DNA of 35,970 nucleotides from Alphaproteobacteria bacterium (GTDB taxonomy: Bacteria; Pseudomonadota; Alphaproteobacteria; Sphingomonadales; Sphingomonadaceae). The translations under genes were made by a program, and so were the position numbers. Under the pieces are notes generated by a model, which did no database searches, was not told where the DNA came from, and worked only from the letters and a program-made list of their open reading frames with translations. Numbering within the stretch: position 1 is the first letter of the stretch; each line of letters begins with the position of its first letter. The stretch covers positions 1 to 35,970 of the forward strand of contig JAHJSJ010000339.1 of assembly GCA_018830415.1 (NCBI GenBank). Reading direction: 5' to 3'. Below, one piece after another: positions 1-8,224 of the stretch.

Positions 1-3
1 CCT

Positions 4-558
4 TTAAGCCTGCATGGCTTTGGCAAGCGAGTTGAGACGGGTGCGGATCGAGGCATCAATGCGCTGCGAACCGATGGTGACGACAAGCCCGCCAAGCAGA
101 TCGGGATCAACCGAGGCGGACAGCATGACAGTGCGCCCTTCGCGCGCCGTCAGCCGGGTTTTCAATGCGGCGATCTGATCATCGCCGAGCGGGTGTGCGC
201 TGGTGACGGTGGCGGTCACTTCGCCGCGCTGGGCAGCGGCAATCGCCTTGAACGCAGCAATGATCGCGGGCAGTTTTGCCAGACGGCGGTTGCCGGCCAG
301 CACGCCAAGAAAATTGGTGGTCAGCGCCGAAAGTTTCAGCTTTTTCGCCACCGCCGCCATCGCCTTGCCCTGCACATCGCGGGCGAGTTGGGGATTGGTG
401 GTCAGCGCCGCCAGATCACCCGAATCGGCAAGCGCAGCGCCCAGCGTTTCGAGATCGCTCTCGACCGCAGTGACTTTGCCGCTTTCGCTGGCGAGATCGA
501 ACAGGGCCGAGGCATAGCGTCCGGCCAGACTAGCCTTGATACCGGCGGAAATATCCAC
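4..558 (-). CDS. atpH: ATP synthase F1 subunit delta
   Basis: Delta subunit of the F1Fo ATP synthase, part of the peripheral stalk linking F1 to the membrane sector. The 184-residue product has the family N-terminus (AGRYASALFDLA) and the C-terminal region with SAxVDPDLLGGLVVTIGSQ and a closing IDASIRTRLNSLAKAM. I place the start at the GTG at 558. Conservation begins there (VDISAGIKASLAGRYA), and AGAGGA lies about 10 nt upstream on the minus strand; the frame stays open further upstream without family similarity. The stop is at the left window edge, so the rest of the atp operon (normally atpA, atpG, atpD, atpC) should continue to the left. First gene of the operon, as is usual in alphaproteobacteria. 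Confidence 0.96.
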   Translation of the reverse strand: MDISAGIKASLAGRYASALFDLASESGKVTAVESDLETLGAALADSGDLAALTTNPQLARDVQGKAMAAVAKKLKLSALTTNFLGVLAGNRRLAKLPAIIAAFKAIAAAQRGEVTATVTSAHPLGDDQIAALKTRLTAREGRTVMLSASVDPDLLGGLVVTIGSQRIDASIRTRLNSLAKAMQA

Positions 559-647
559 GCGCTTGCAATCCTCTTGGAAGCTTCGAAGGGGTAATGCTTG
601 GGCCTTGGGAATGGGGAAAGCGCAAGGCCCCCCGCAAGGTTGGCGCG

Positions 648-676
648 CGCCTAGCAATTGATTCCCGCTGGTGCAA
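648..676 (-). promoter_or_regulatory. Candidate promoter of the atp operon
   Basis: On the minus strand TTGCAC (676-671) and TAGGCG (653-648) are separated by 17 nt, with TGC just before the -10-like hexamer. It sits in the 158-bp gap upstream of atpH. The -10 match is weak, so this is only a guess from spacing and position. Confidence 0.3.
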
Positions 677-716
677 GGCGGCTTTCGCGCTTTTGCGGCG
701 GCAGGGCGCTGGCGGC

Positions 717-1304
717 CTAGCCGCCCCAGACCTTCTTCAAACGTGCATCGCGGCCGCAGCTCCGGCGATAAAAATTGTAACGCACCGGATTCTTCGCGGC
801 GAAGTCCTGATGATAGCTTTCCGCAGGATAGAAGGCGCGTTTGGCGATGATCCGCGTGGCCACGGGCTTTCCGAAGCGCCTTTCAACCTCGGCCTTCGAG
901 GCTTCGGCGAGCTTTCGCTGCGCCGGATTGACCGCGAAAATCGCGGAACGGTACGATTCGCCCTTGTCGCAGAACTGGCCGGCGGGGTCGAACGGGTCCA
1001 CATTTTTCCAGAACGCGTCGAGCAGCTGCGAATACCTGATCCTGGCAGGATCGTAGATGATGCGCACCGCCTCGTAATGCCCGGTGCCACCGGCGCTGAC
1101 CTGTTCGTAGCTTGGACCACGGGTGGTTCCACCGGTATAGCCCGATACCACCTCGATCACGCCAGGCACCGCTTCCATGTCATGCTCGGCGCACCAGAAG
1201 CAGCCCATCGCGAAATAGGCTTCGGCGCGCGTAGGCGGCGCTTCGGGGGCCTGAGCGGACGCTGAAAGAAACACCGCGGCTGCGATTGCGAGGATTAATC
1301 TCAT
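717..1304 (-). CDS. msrA: Peptide-methionine (S)-S-oxide reductase MsrA, exported
   Basis: Reduces the S epimer of methionine sulfoxide in oxidised proteins. The 195-residue product opens with a signal peptide (MRLILAIAAAVFLSASAQA), so it probably acts in the periplasm. The catalytic motif GCFWC follows, with the active cysteine near residue 35. Other family blocks are EVVSGYTGG, YEAVRIIYDP, FWKNVDPFDPAGQFCDKGESYRS and ESYHQDF. A C-terminal cysteine (RRSCGRD) is the likely resolving residue. The ATG at 1304 overlaps the msrB stop as ATGA, so the two are translationally coupled. The frame is open further upstream, but that part only overlaps msrB in another frame. Confidence 0.96.
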   Translation of the reverse strand: MRLILAIAAAVFLSASAQAPEAPPTRAEAYFAMGCFWCAEHDMEAVPGVIEVVSGYTGGTTRGPSYEQVSAGGTGHYEAVRIIYDPARIRYSQLLDAFWKNVDPFDPAGQFCDKGESYRSAIFAVNPAQRKLAEASKAEVERRFGKPVATRIIAKRAFYPAESYHQDFAAKNPVRYNFYRRSCGRDARLKKVWGG

Positions 1305-1801
1305 GACTGCTTGGCCTTGCCTGCGGTGGGCACGAAATCGAGCGCGTCGCCGTTGATGCAATGACGTTTGCCGGTGGGCCTTGGTCCGTCGTCGAAGACA
1401 TGCCCGAGGTGGCCGCCGCAGCGGCGGCAATGGACTTCGGTGCGGGTCATGAAGAAACCCTTGTCGATGCTGGTGGCGACATTGCCCTTGATCGCGCGGA
1501 CGAAGCTGGGCCAGCCGGTCCCGCTGTCGAACTTGTCGGATGAACGGTAGACCGGCAGAGCGCAGCCCGCGCAGGCATAGTTGCCAGCGCGCTTTTCGTT
1601 GAGCAGCGGGCTGGTGAACGCCCGTTCGGTGCCCTGCTCGCGAAGGATGTGATACTGCCGCGCGGTGAGCCTGCGCTGCCATTCGACATCGCTGTGGGCG
1701 ACTTCGAACCTGGACGGCGGCCTGGCACCTGCCGAAGGCGCATGCACGGCCAGTCCGGCGAACATTCCGGCACCGGCGATAATGAAATTGCGTCGGTTCA
1801 T
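1301..1801 (-). CDS. msrB: Peptide-methionine (R)-S-oxide reductase MsrB, Tat-exported
   Basis: Reduces the R epimer of methionine sulfoxide, complementing MsrA just downstream. The 166-residue product begins MNRRNFIIAGAGMF, a twin-arginine-type leader, so export in folded form is likely. Zinc ligands are the CxxC pairs C77/C80 and C125/C128. The catalytic cysteine is C148 in GKRHCINGDALDF. I chose the ATG at 1801: a GAGG lies about 9 nt upstream, while the in-frame GTG at 1810 has no better site. msrB and msrA form an operon for repair of envelope proteins. Confidence 0.95.
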   Translation of the reverse strand: MNRRNFIIAGAGMFAGLAVHAPSAGARPPSRFEVAHSDVEWQRRLTARQYHILREQGTERAFTSPLLNEKRAGNYACAGCALPVYRSSDKFDSGTGWPSFVRAIKGNVATSIDKGFFMTRTEVHCRRCGGHLGHVFDDGPRPTGKRHCINGDALDFVPTAGKAKQS

Positions 1802-1855
1802 CGTTTCCACCTCGCTGCGTAATACGGCGGCGCGCGTCGATCGGTTACAGATGTG

Positions 1856-3436
1856 CTATTGCTGCCCCGATCCCCCGGCCCTCGCTTTCGCCGTGCAGCT
1901 ATAGACCAGCCGTTCATTGGGCCGATCCGGCAGCAGCGCGATCAGCGCGGATTGCTGTTCGCCCAGGGTTCGCGCGGCATCACTCACCCCGCAGGCGGGC
2001 GGCGTATAGGCTGCGCGGGCCTCGCGCGCGGCGGCCAGCGCGGTTTGTCCGAGCAGATAACGATCTGTGCGGAAGGTGCGGGTGGCCGGATCATAATAAT
2101 TGACCGCGACCGCTGCATCATCCTGCGCCGCGAACACACGCGCCCAATCGCCGCCTGCGCCCAGCCCGTATTGCGTGCGGCCATTGACGCAGCCATCGGC
2201 CGACCATTCGAGCGCGACATCATCGGTGCGGGCGGCCATCACCCGGCTGCGTTCGGGCACCAGCGTGCAGATCAACGCGCCTTCCGCCGCCAGCGACGGG
2301 TTGGCGGAGGCGGCTGCGTCCGGGGTATCGTCGCCCCGGGCAGCGGCGAGCGCGGCTTCTACCCGGTCTTCGATTTCGTTGAGACCGGGGCGGGTGATCC
2401 ACAGCAATGCGGCGGTAATCAGCGCAGCCCCTGCCAGCCCTGCGGCGATCCCGGCGTGTTTGCGCCGCGCCACGTTGCCGCGCCACATCGCCGCCGCATA
2501 GCCAGCGCCAACCGCGCCAAGCAGCGCGACCAGCGCCATCGCCATCGCGTTTTCGCGCGCGGCGAGCACCTCCATCTGCGCGGTCAGGCGGGCGGTTTCG
2601 CGCAATTCGCGCAAGGCTTCGGTCTGGCTCGCCAGCCGTTCGCGCGCCTGCGCCTGCTGCGCCTCCATGCGCTGGCGCTCGGCGGCATTCAGATCGTCGA
2701 TTGACCGGCAGGGCAGCGCGTTGGTGATCGGCTCGACCCCGTTATCCCGCAAAAACGGCAATAATTCGCGCAGGCTCACCGCGAAGTAGAACTCCGCATC
2801 GCCGCTCATCGAATCGGCGCTGAAGGAATTGACCCCGATCACCCGCCCGCACGGATCGAGCAGCGGCCCGCCCGAATTGCCGCGCGCAATCGGCGCGGTG
2901 TGGAGGATAGTGTCGAACTGGCGCGAAGGGCGCTCCCCCGACACGAACCCGCGCGATTTGACCGGCGGCTGGGCGCGGAAGATGTCGGCCATGCTCAGCC
3001 CCTGGGCCAGATCGACATTCATCGGATAGCCGACCGCCGACACCTCGCCCAGATTGCCGCTGACCCCGCCCGCCAGCGCGAGTGGGGGCAGCTTCAATCC
3101 GCTGCTGGCAATCTCCAGCAGCGCCAGATCATTGCGCGGGGATACCGCCACCACGCGGGCAAATGCGCCGCCTGCGCCCTCGGACGGCACGATCCCGATG
3201 CGCAAGGTATCATCCAGCAACGCCTCGCTGACGACGTGCGCGTTGGTGACGATCTGTGTGGCGCTGACGGCAAAGCCGCTACCGTGGCTGACCGGCGCAG
3301 GCTCGCCCCCGCCCTCCCCGATCACCACCACCCGCACCACCCCGCGCGCAGCGGCATCGACATCGCCGGGATCGGCGGCGGCGGGGCCTGCAAAGGCGAT
3401 CAGTAACAAGGCGAGGGCGCGAAGAAGGCGGGTCAT
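1856..3436 (-). CDS. Trypsin-like serine protease with coiled coil and two membrane segments
   Basis: A 526-residue S1/HtrA-fold protease domain in an unusual architecture. A signal peptide (residues 1-21, ending PAAA) precedes the protease domain. The triad is H67 (TNAHVV), D103 (RNDLALLE) and S188 (ARGNSGGPL). A charged coiled coil follows (about 245-295, rich in Glu, Arg and Gln), then two hydrophobic helices (about 296-317 and 328-347) and a C-terminal domain with several cysteines and no recognised family. No PDZ domain is visible, so it is not a standard DegP/DegS. The substrate is unknown; a role in envelope quality control or signalling is inference. The ATG at 3436 lies only 7 nt from a TATAAG and has no Shine-Dalgarno, so the message may be leaderless. 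Confidence 0.82.
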   Translation of the reverse strand: MTRLLRALALLLIAFAGPAAADPGDVDAAARGVVRVVVIGEGGGEPAPVSHGSGFAVSATQIVTNAHVVSEALLDDTLRIGIVPSEGAGGAFARVVAVSPRNDLALLEIASSGLKLPPLALAGGVSGNLGEVSAVGYPMNVDLAQGLSMADIFRAQPPVKSRGFVSGERPSRQFDTILHTAPIARGNSGGPLLDPCGRVIGVNSFSADSMSGDAEFYFAVSLRELLPFLRDNGVEPITNALPCRSIDDLNAAERQRMEAQQAQARERLASQTEALRELRETARLTAQMEVLAARENAMAMALVALLGAVGAGYAAAMWRGNVARRKHAGIAAGLAGAALITAALLWITRPGLNEIEDRVEAALAAARGDDTPDAAASANPSLAAEGALICTLVPERSRVMAARTDDVALEWSADGCVNGRTQYGLGAGGDWARVFAAQDDAAVAVNYYDPATRTFRTDRYLLGQTALAAAREARAAYTPPACGVSDAARTLGEQQSALIALLPDRPNERLVYSCTAKARAGGSGQQ

Positions 3437-3543
3437 GGCGCGGCTTATAGCCGGATTTTCGGCGCGCGCGACATTGAACGCAAACACCGGGGGTGCAGGC
3501 GCACTTATGAGCCGGTATTGTGCTGGCAACAGATGGAGACAAC

Positions 3544-4038
3544 ATGATGGGCTATGTGATCGAGGGTCTCGACCCGGAAAACTACACCGCATTGTTCGAG
3601 CTGGACGATGCCGAACTCGCGCAGCGCGGAGCGGTGCGCATGACGGTCGATACCCATCCCGGCTTCCCGTGCCGGGTGACGCTTGAGGATGCTACACCGG
3701 GCGAGACCGTGCTGCTGCTCAACCACGCCAGTCGCACCGACGCCGGGCCCTATCGTACGGCCCACGCGATTTATGTGCGCGAAGGTGCGGCGGCAGCTGC
3801 GCGTTATGTCAACGCGGTGCCGCCGGTATTCGGCCCGCGCGTGCTCTCCTTGCGCGGGTTCGATGCGGGCGGCATGATGGTTTCTGCGATGCTCGCTCAA
3901 CCGGGTGCTGCGGATGCGGGATTGCAGCAGATGTTCGCCCGACCCGAGATTATCGAGGTCGATGTGCACAACGCAAGTCGCGGCTGCTTTGCCGGAAGAG
4001 CGCGGCGCTGGGAGAATGTTTCACGTGAAACATTGTGA
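3544..4038 (+). CDS. DUF1203 family protein
   Basis: A 164-residue protein matching the DUF1203 pattern: an N-terminal I-GLDPENYTALFELDDAELAQRGAVR, then PGFPCRVTLEDATPGETVLLLNH, a central YRTAHAIYVREGA, and a C-terminal VHNASRGCFAGRARR. The function of the family is not known. Start 3544 or 3547 (two adjacent ATGs); GGAG at 3534-3537 fits either. It is divergent from the protease gene (107-bp gap). Its last codons overlap the start of ada in another reading frame, and the shared stretch contains a perfect parS site. Whether it belongs to the ada transcription unit is not shown. Confidence 0.85.
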   Translation: MMGYVIEGLDPENYTALFELDDAELAQRGAVRMTVDTHPGFPCRVTLEDATPGETVLLLNHASRTDAGPYRTAHAIYVREGAAAAARYVNAVPPVFGPRVLSLRGFDAGGMMVSAMLAQPGAADAGLQQMFARPEIIEVDVHNASRGCFAGRARRWENVSRETL

Positions 4039-5074
4039 GAACATCACGGATGAAGACCGCTGGCGAATCGCGCTCGCCAAAGACCGGCGGTTTGACGGCG
4101 CGTTTGTGACCGGCGTGCATTCGACCGGGATTTATTGCCGCCCATCGTGCCCGGCGCGCGCGCCTTTGCGCAAGAATGTGCGGTTTTACGCGACGCCAGC
4201 GGATGCCGTGGCCGTGGGTCTAAGACCCTGTAAACGCTGCTCTCCTGATACCCAAAGCGCCGAGGAGGCCTGCGTGCTGGCCGCCATCGCCGCGATTCGA
4301 GCCAGCCTTGATCAAGGGCGCGGGCCGATGACGCTGGACGCGCTGGCCGACCTGACCGGATATGCCCCCACCCACTTCCAGCGCCTGTTCAAACGCACCG
4401 TCGGCCTGTCACCCGCCGCCTATGCCAAGGCATTGCGCGAAGAACGGGTGCGCGGCGCGCTGTCCGAGGGATTGGGGGTAACCAAAGCGCTATCTAGCGC
4501 GGGCTACAAAGGCCCAAAACAGTTCTACGCAGAGACGAAAGGCAGACTGGGCATGGCGCCGAATGACTGGAGCAAAGGCGGCGCGGGCAAGCGCGTGCAT
4601 TGGGCGGTTTTGCCGACGACGCTGGGGCCGATGCTGGTCTCCGCGACCGAAAAGGGCGTGTGCTGTCTGGCGTTCGGAGAGGACGAAGGGGAGTTGCGGG
4701 CGCGCTTTCCGAAGGCGGAACTGGTGCCAGCGGGCGAGGATTTCCGCGCGTTGTTTGCGCAGGTGCTGGAGGCGGTCGAACAGCCGGGGCCGGGCAGCGC
4801 CGCGATCCCGCTCGACGTGAAAGGCACCGCCTTCCAGCAGCGCGTCTGGGAAGAGTTGCGCCGCATCCCGCATGGCGAAACGCGTTCCTACGGCGAGTTG
4901 GCCGCCGCGCTCGGCAACCCCAAAGCGAGCCGCGCGGTCGGCGGCGCGAATGGCGCCAATCATGTGGCGGTGCTGATCCCCTGCCACCGCGTGATCGCGG
5001 CGGACGGGTCGCTGGGGGGCTATGCCTATGGGCTTGAGATCAAGGCCGAGTTGCTGCGGCGCGAGGGAGTTTGA
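4016..5074 (+). CDS. ada: Bifunctional DNA methyltransferase/transcriptional activator Ada
   Basis: Repairs alkylated DNA and activates the adaptive response. The 352-residue protein has all three parts. The N-terminal Zn domain accepts methyl groups from phosphotriesters (C41, C45, C72, C75 in GIYCRPSCPAR and PCKRC). An AraC-type HTH follows (about 85-180, LTGYAPTHFQRLFKRTVGLSPAAYAKALR). The C-terminal O6-alkylguanine methyltransferase has IPCHRVI and GLEIKAELLRREG. The start is ambiguous. The ATG at 4016 directly abuts the GGGAGA at 4010-4015, while an in-frame GTG at 4025 has that sequence at a normal distance. Both starts fall inside the parS palindrome. It overlaps the end of the DUF1203 gene by 23 nt. 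Confidence 0.95.
   Translation: MFHVKHCENITDEDRWRIALAKDRRFDGAFVTGVHSTGIYCRPSCPARAPLRKNVRFYATPADAVAVGLRPCKRCSPDTQSAEEACVLAAIAAIRASLDQGRGPMTLDALADLTGYAPTHFQRLFKRTVGLSPAAYAKALREERVRGALSEGLGVTKALSSAGYKGPKQFYAETKGRLGMAPNDWSKGGAGKRVHWAVLPTTLGPMLVSATEKGVCCLAFGEDEGELRARFPKAELVPAGEDFRALFAQVLEAVEQPGPGSAAIPLDVKGTAFQQRVWEELRRIPHGETRSYGELAAALGNPKASRAVGGANGANHVAVLIPCHRVIAADGSLGGYAYGLEIKAELLRREGV
4017..4032. other. parS: Perfect parS centromere site
   Basis: The sequence TGTTTCACGTGAAACA is a perfect 16-bp palindrome, extended by an A and a T to 18 bp (4016-4033). It matches the parS consensus bound by chromosomal ParB (Spo0J) in most bacteria. It lies in the overlap of the DUF1203 and ada genes and covers the ada start codon. 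I found no second copy in the window. The match to the consensus is direct; ParB binding is inferred. Confidence 0.88.
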
Positions 5075-5128
5075 GGGGCGCCCCTGTCTTTGGGGCGACG
5101 GGGTAGCGGAAGCGGTGCCCTTCATGCC

Positions 5129-5218
5129 CTCGTCTTTGCGAGCGGAGCGAAGCAATCCAGAGCGGCGCGCGAAAAGCTCTGGATTGCCGCGTCGCCTCCG
5201 GCTCCTCGCAATGACGAG
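5129..5218. repeat. Long inverted repeat, family A copy 1
   Basis: Ends CTCGTC and GACGAG. Inner arms AGCAATCCAGAG and CTCTGGATTGC pair across a short loop, so the whole 90 bp can fold into one hairpin. It lies in the convergent gap between ada and the GST gene, 54 nt after the ada stop. The first arm is slightly degenerate (CTTTGCGAG instead of CATTGCGAG). Three related copies are at 13696, 15335 and 18529. Confidence 0.9.
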
Positions 5219-5229
5219 GTGGTGCCCCC

Positions 5230-5865
5230 TCAATCCAGTTTCGGCGGCATCCCCGGTTCGCACTTGGCCATCGCGGCCTGATAGGCGGGCCGCGCGCCGA
5301 TGCGCTTAAGATAGGCTTGCAGGTTCGGCATCCCGTCAATGCTTGTCCCGCTCATCGCGCGCGACGTGGTGAGCTGAAACCCCATCATGATGTCAGCCGT
5401 GGTCAGCTGGCTCCCACCGAAATACTCGGCCTCGCCCAGCCGCTTTTCCACGATCGCCCAGCCTTTCGCCACGCGGTCGGCGACGAATGCGGGCAGTTCC
5501 TTTGCGCCCATGAACTGCGCCACCAGCGCCATCATGCCGTTGGTCATGAAGGTCGCGTTGGCCCAGTGGTAATAGAACAGATGGTCGGCAAAGCCGGGGT
5601 GATCCGCGCCCGGCACCAGAGCCGTATCGGGCGCATATTTGGCCACGATATAGTCGATGATCGCGCCGCTTTCGCCCAGCACCAAATCGTCATCGGTGAT
5701 CACCGGCGCAATCCCCATCGGGTGCAGCGCCTTGTATTCATCGGGCGCGAGACGGTTGTCGGCGCGGCGGTTGTAAAGCTTCAGATCGTATTCCAGCCCC
5801 AGCTCCTCGGCCAGCCAGACGATGCGTTCGGATTGCGACAGGCGCAGGTGGTGGATGGTCAGCAT
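5230..5865 (-). CDS. Glutathione S-transferase family protein
   Basis: A 211-residue protein with an N-terminal thioredoxin-fold GST domain (MLTIHHLRLSQSERIVWLAEELGLEY, the PVITDDD segment, then the glutathione-binding GESGAIIDYI). The C-terminal all-helical domain contains LTTADIMMGFQL, the usual N-capping region. It probably conjugates or reduces small electrophiles with glutathione in the cytoplasm; the substrate cannot be told. The start at 5865 puts the family N-terminus first and has an AAAGG upstream. It is convergent with ada, with repeat A between them. Confidence 0.9.
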   Translation of the reverse strand: MLTIHHLRLSQSERIVWLAEELGLEYDLKLYNRRADNRLAPDEYKALHPMGIAPVITDDDLVLGESGAIIDYIVAKYAPDTALVPGADHPGFADHLFYYHWANATFMTNGMMALVAQFMGAKELPAFVADRVAKGWAIVEKRLGEAEYFGGSQLTTADIMMGFQLTTSRAMSGTSIDGMPNLQAYLKRIGARPAYQAAMAKCEPGMPPKLD

Positions 5866-5987
5866 GAGGCGGCCTTTCTGGTTGTTGGTTGTGCGCCCGG
5901 CCTTTGCGTGCAGGCACCGCAGAGTCGAGCAAATTGTCGGGGGCTGCACGATAATCGCTCCGCCCGGCCGCGCTTCGCGATCACGGC

Positions 5988-8168
5988 CTAAACAAAACTG
6001 TAGGGATCAATATCCACCCCGACCCGCACCCCAGGCGGGAATGGCACCGCCGCGATCCAGTCGCGCAGGACAGCTTGCAGATTGGCGCTGCGCCGCGCGT
6101 TGACCAGAAAGCGATACCGATAACGCCCGCGCAGCAAGGCCAGCGGGGCGGGCGCGGGGCCAAGGATCTGCACATCGGCCAGCCGGGGCCGTGCATCGCC
6201 CAATCGCGCCGCTGCTGCGCGCGCCTCCCGCTCGTCCTCGGATGACAGGATGATCGCCGCCCAGCGCCCGAACGGCGGCGCGCCCGCATCGCGGCGGGCG
6301 GCGGTTTCGGCGGCGTAGAACCCGTCACGATCCCCTTCGGCCAGCGCGGCGATCACCGGGGCATCGGGGTGGCGGGTCTGGATCATCACTTCGCCCGGTT
6401 TCGCCCCGCGCCCGGCCCGGCCCGCGACCTGGGCAATCTGGCTGTAGGTGCGCTCGCCCGCGCGCAGGTCGCCGCCTTCAAGCCCCAGATCAGCATCGAC
6501 CACCCCGACCAGCGTGAGTTCGGGGAAATGAAAGCCCTTGGTCACCAATTGCGTGCCGATGATGATGTCGATCGCGCGGCCTTCTGCCATCGCAATGAAC
6601 TCGGCGGCGCGTTCGGGCGTGTTGAGCGTGTCCGATGTGGCAAGCGCGATGCGGGCATCAGGAAACAGGTCGCGCACCTCGTCCGCGATCCGTTCAACCC
6701 CCGGCCCGCAGGCGACCAGACAATCGGTTTCGCCGCATTCGGGGCAGGCATCGGGCACCCGTGTTTCAAACCCGCAATGGTGGCAGGCCAGCCGCGCCGA
6801 CAGGCGGTGTTCGACCAGCCAGGCGCTGCACGATGGGCATTTGAACCGGTGCCCGCAATTGCGGCACAAGGTCAGCGGGGCATAGCCACGGCGGTTGAGG
6901 AACAGCAGCGATTGTTCGCCCTTTTCCAGCCGCTCGCGCAGGCCATCGATCAGCGGCCCGGCGAGCCAGCGCCCGCTGCCCGGCTTTTCCTCGATGAGGT
7001 TGATGAGCCGCACTTTCGGCAGGCTCGCTCCGCCGAACCGGGCGGGCAGTTCAAGCCGTTCATAGACCCCGATATCCGCCATATGCAGGCTTTCCAGCGC
7101 GGGCGTGGCGCTTGCCAGCACCACCGGCACGCCTTCAAACCGGGCGCGCATCACCGATACGTCGCGGGCGTTGTAACGCACCCCGTCATCCTGCTTGAAA
7201 CTGATTTCATGCGCTTCATCGACCACGATCAGGCCAAGGCGGGCATAGGGCAGGAACAGCGCCGAACGCGCGCCGACCACCACCTGCGCCCCCCCGTTTT
7301 CTGGGCCGTCCGCAATCGCCCGCCATGCGCGCCTGCGCTCGGTCGATTTGAGCGAGGAGTGCCACAGCACTGGGGCCGCGCCAAAGCGGGCGGTAAAGCG
7401 CGCGAGGAAGTTTTCGGTGAGGGCGATTTCGGGGAGCAGCACCAGCACCTGACGCCCCATGCGGATCGCCTCTGCCACGGGTTCGAAATAGGTTTCGGTC
7501 TTGCCCGAACCTGTCACCCCGTCGAGCAGGAAGGGGGCAAAATCCTGCGCCTGCACCGCATCGGTCAGCCGCGCGGCGACTTGGGCCTGAATGGGGGAGA
7601 GATCGGGTTGATGATGATCGGGATCGGCGGGCGGGTAAGGCCGGTCGATGGCGACCGTCACCGGCTCGATCAGTCCGGCGTTCGCCATGCCGCGCAAAAC
7701 CCCTTCCGATACGCCCGCAATCGCCGCCAGCTCGCGCATCGTTCCCTGTTCGCCGCCGAGTTTCTCCAGTGCGGTCTTGCGCTGCGCGGTCAGGCGTCCG
7801 GAGCCTTCCGCGCCCGTCAACCGGTATTCGGTCATCGTCGCCGGGCCGCCCAATGCCCCCCCGCTTGCCAGCGCCATGCGCGCCACGCTGGCGAGCGGGG
7901 CGCAATAATAATCCGCCGTCCATTCGATCAGCCGCCGTAGCGGGGCGGGCAGGGTAGGGACGGGCACCACTTCGAGGATCGGGCGCAGCCGCTCAAAGGC
8001 GATTTCATCCCCCGGCAAGCGCCCTTCGTCCCACACGATCCCCATCACCTTGCGCGGCCCCAAGGGCGCGATCACCACGCTGCCGGCAGGCGCGTCCATC
8101 CCATCAGCCAGCCCGTAATCAAGCGGGCCGAGCGCGGCGTTGAGGATCAGCAGGCGGACACGGTTCAT
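5988..8168 (-). CDS. priA: Primosomal protein N' (PriA helicase)
   Basis: Restarts stalled replication forks by recognising forked DNA and helping load the replicative helicase. The 726-residue protein has the N-terminal DNA-binding region, Walker A (DGVTGSGKTETYF), a DEAH box (VVDEAHEISFKQ) and motif III (LASATPALES). The zinc-binding insert has eight cysteines (CRNCGHRFKCPSC and CHHCGF...CPECGETDC). Motifs V and VI follow (IIGTQLVTKGFHFPELTLVGVVDAD and AGRAGRGAKPGEV). It ends DPYSFV, typical of PriA. It is divergent from the DUF4197 gene, only 56 bp away. Confidence 0.97.
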   Translation of the reverse strand: MNRVRLLILNAALGPLDYGLADGMDAPAGSVVIAPLGPRKVMGIVWDEGRLPGDEIAFERLRPILEVVPVPTLPAPLRRLIEWTADYYCAPLASVARMALASGGALGGPATMTEYRLTGAEGSGRLTAQRKTALEKLGGEQGTMRELAAIAGVSEGVLRGMANAGLIEPVTVAIDRPYPPADPDHHQPDLSPIQAQVAARLTDAVQAQDFAPFLLDGVTGSGKTETYFEPVAEAIRMGRQVLVLLPEIALTENFLARFTARFGAAPVLWHSSLKSTERRRAWRAIADGPENGGAQVVVGARSALFLPYARLGLIVVDEAHEISFKQDDGVRYNARDVSVMRARFEGVPVVLASATPALESLHMADIGVYERLELPARFGGASLPKVRLINLIEEKPGSGRWLAGPLIDGLRERLEKGEQSLLFLNRRGYAPLTLCRNCGHRFKCPSCSAWLVEHRLSARLACHHCGFETRVPDACPECGETDCLVACGPGVERIADEVRDLFPDARIALATSDTLNTPERAAEFIAMAEGRAIDIIIGTQLVTKGFHFPELTLVGVVDADLGLEGGDLRAGERTYSQIAQVAGRAGRGAKPGEVMIQTRHPDAPVIAALAEGDRDGFYAAETAARRDAGAPPFGRWAAIILSSEDEREARAAAARLGDARPRLADVQILGPAPAPLALLRGRYRYRFLVNARRSANLQAVLRDWIAAVPFPPGVRVGVDIDPYSFV

Positions 8169-8224
8169 GATAGCGCCATATGGGCGGGGGCAAAGGACAA
8201 GGGCAAGCTGGGAGAACCGGAAAT

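Noticed and set aside
6369..7940. A 523-codon open frame antisense to priA
   Set aside because: It is a shadow of the GC-rich priA gene: no family similarity, biased Arg/Gly/Ala composition, and no ribosome site.
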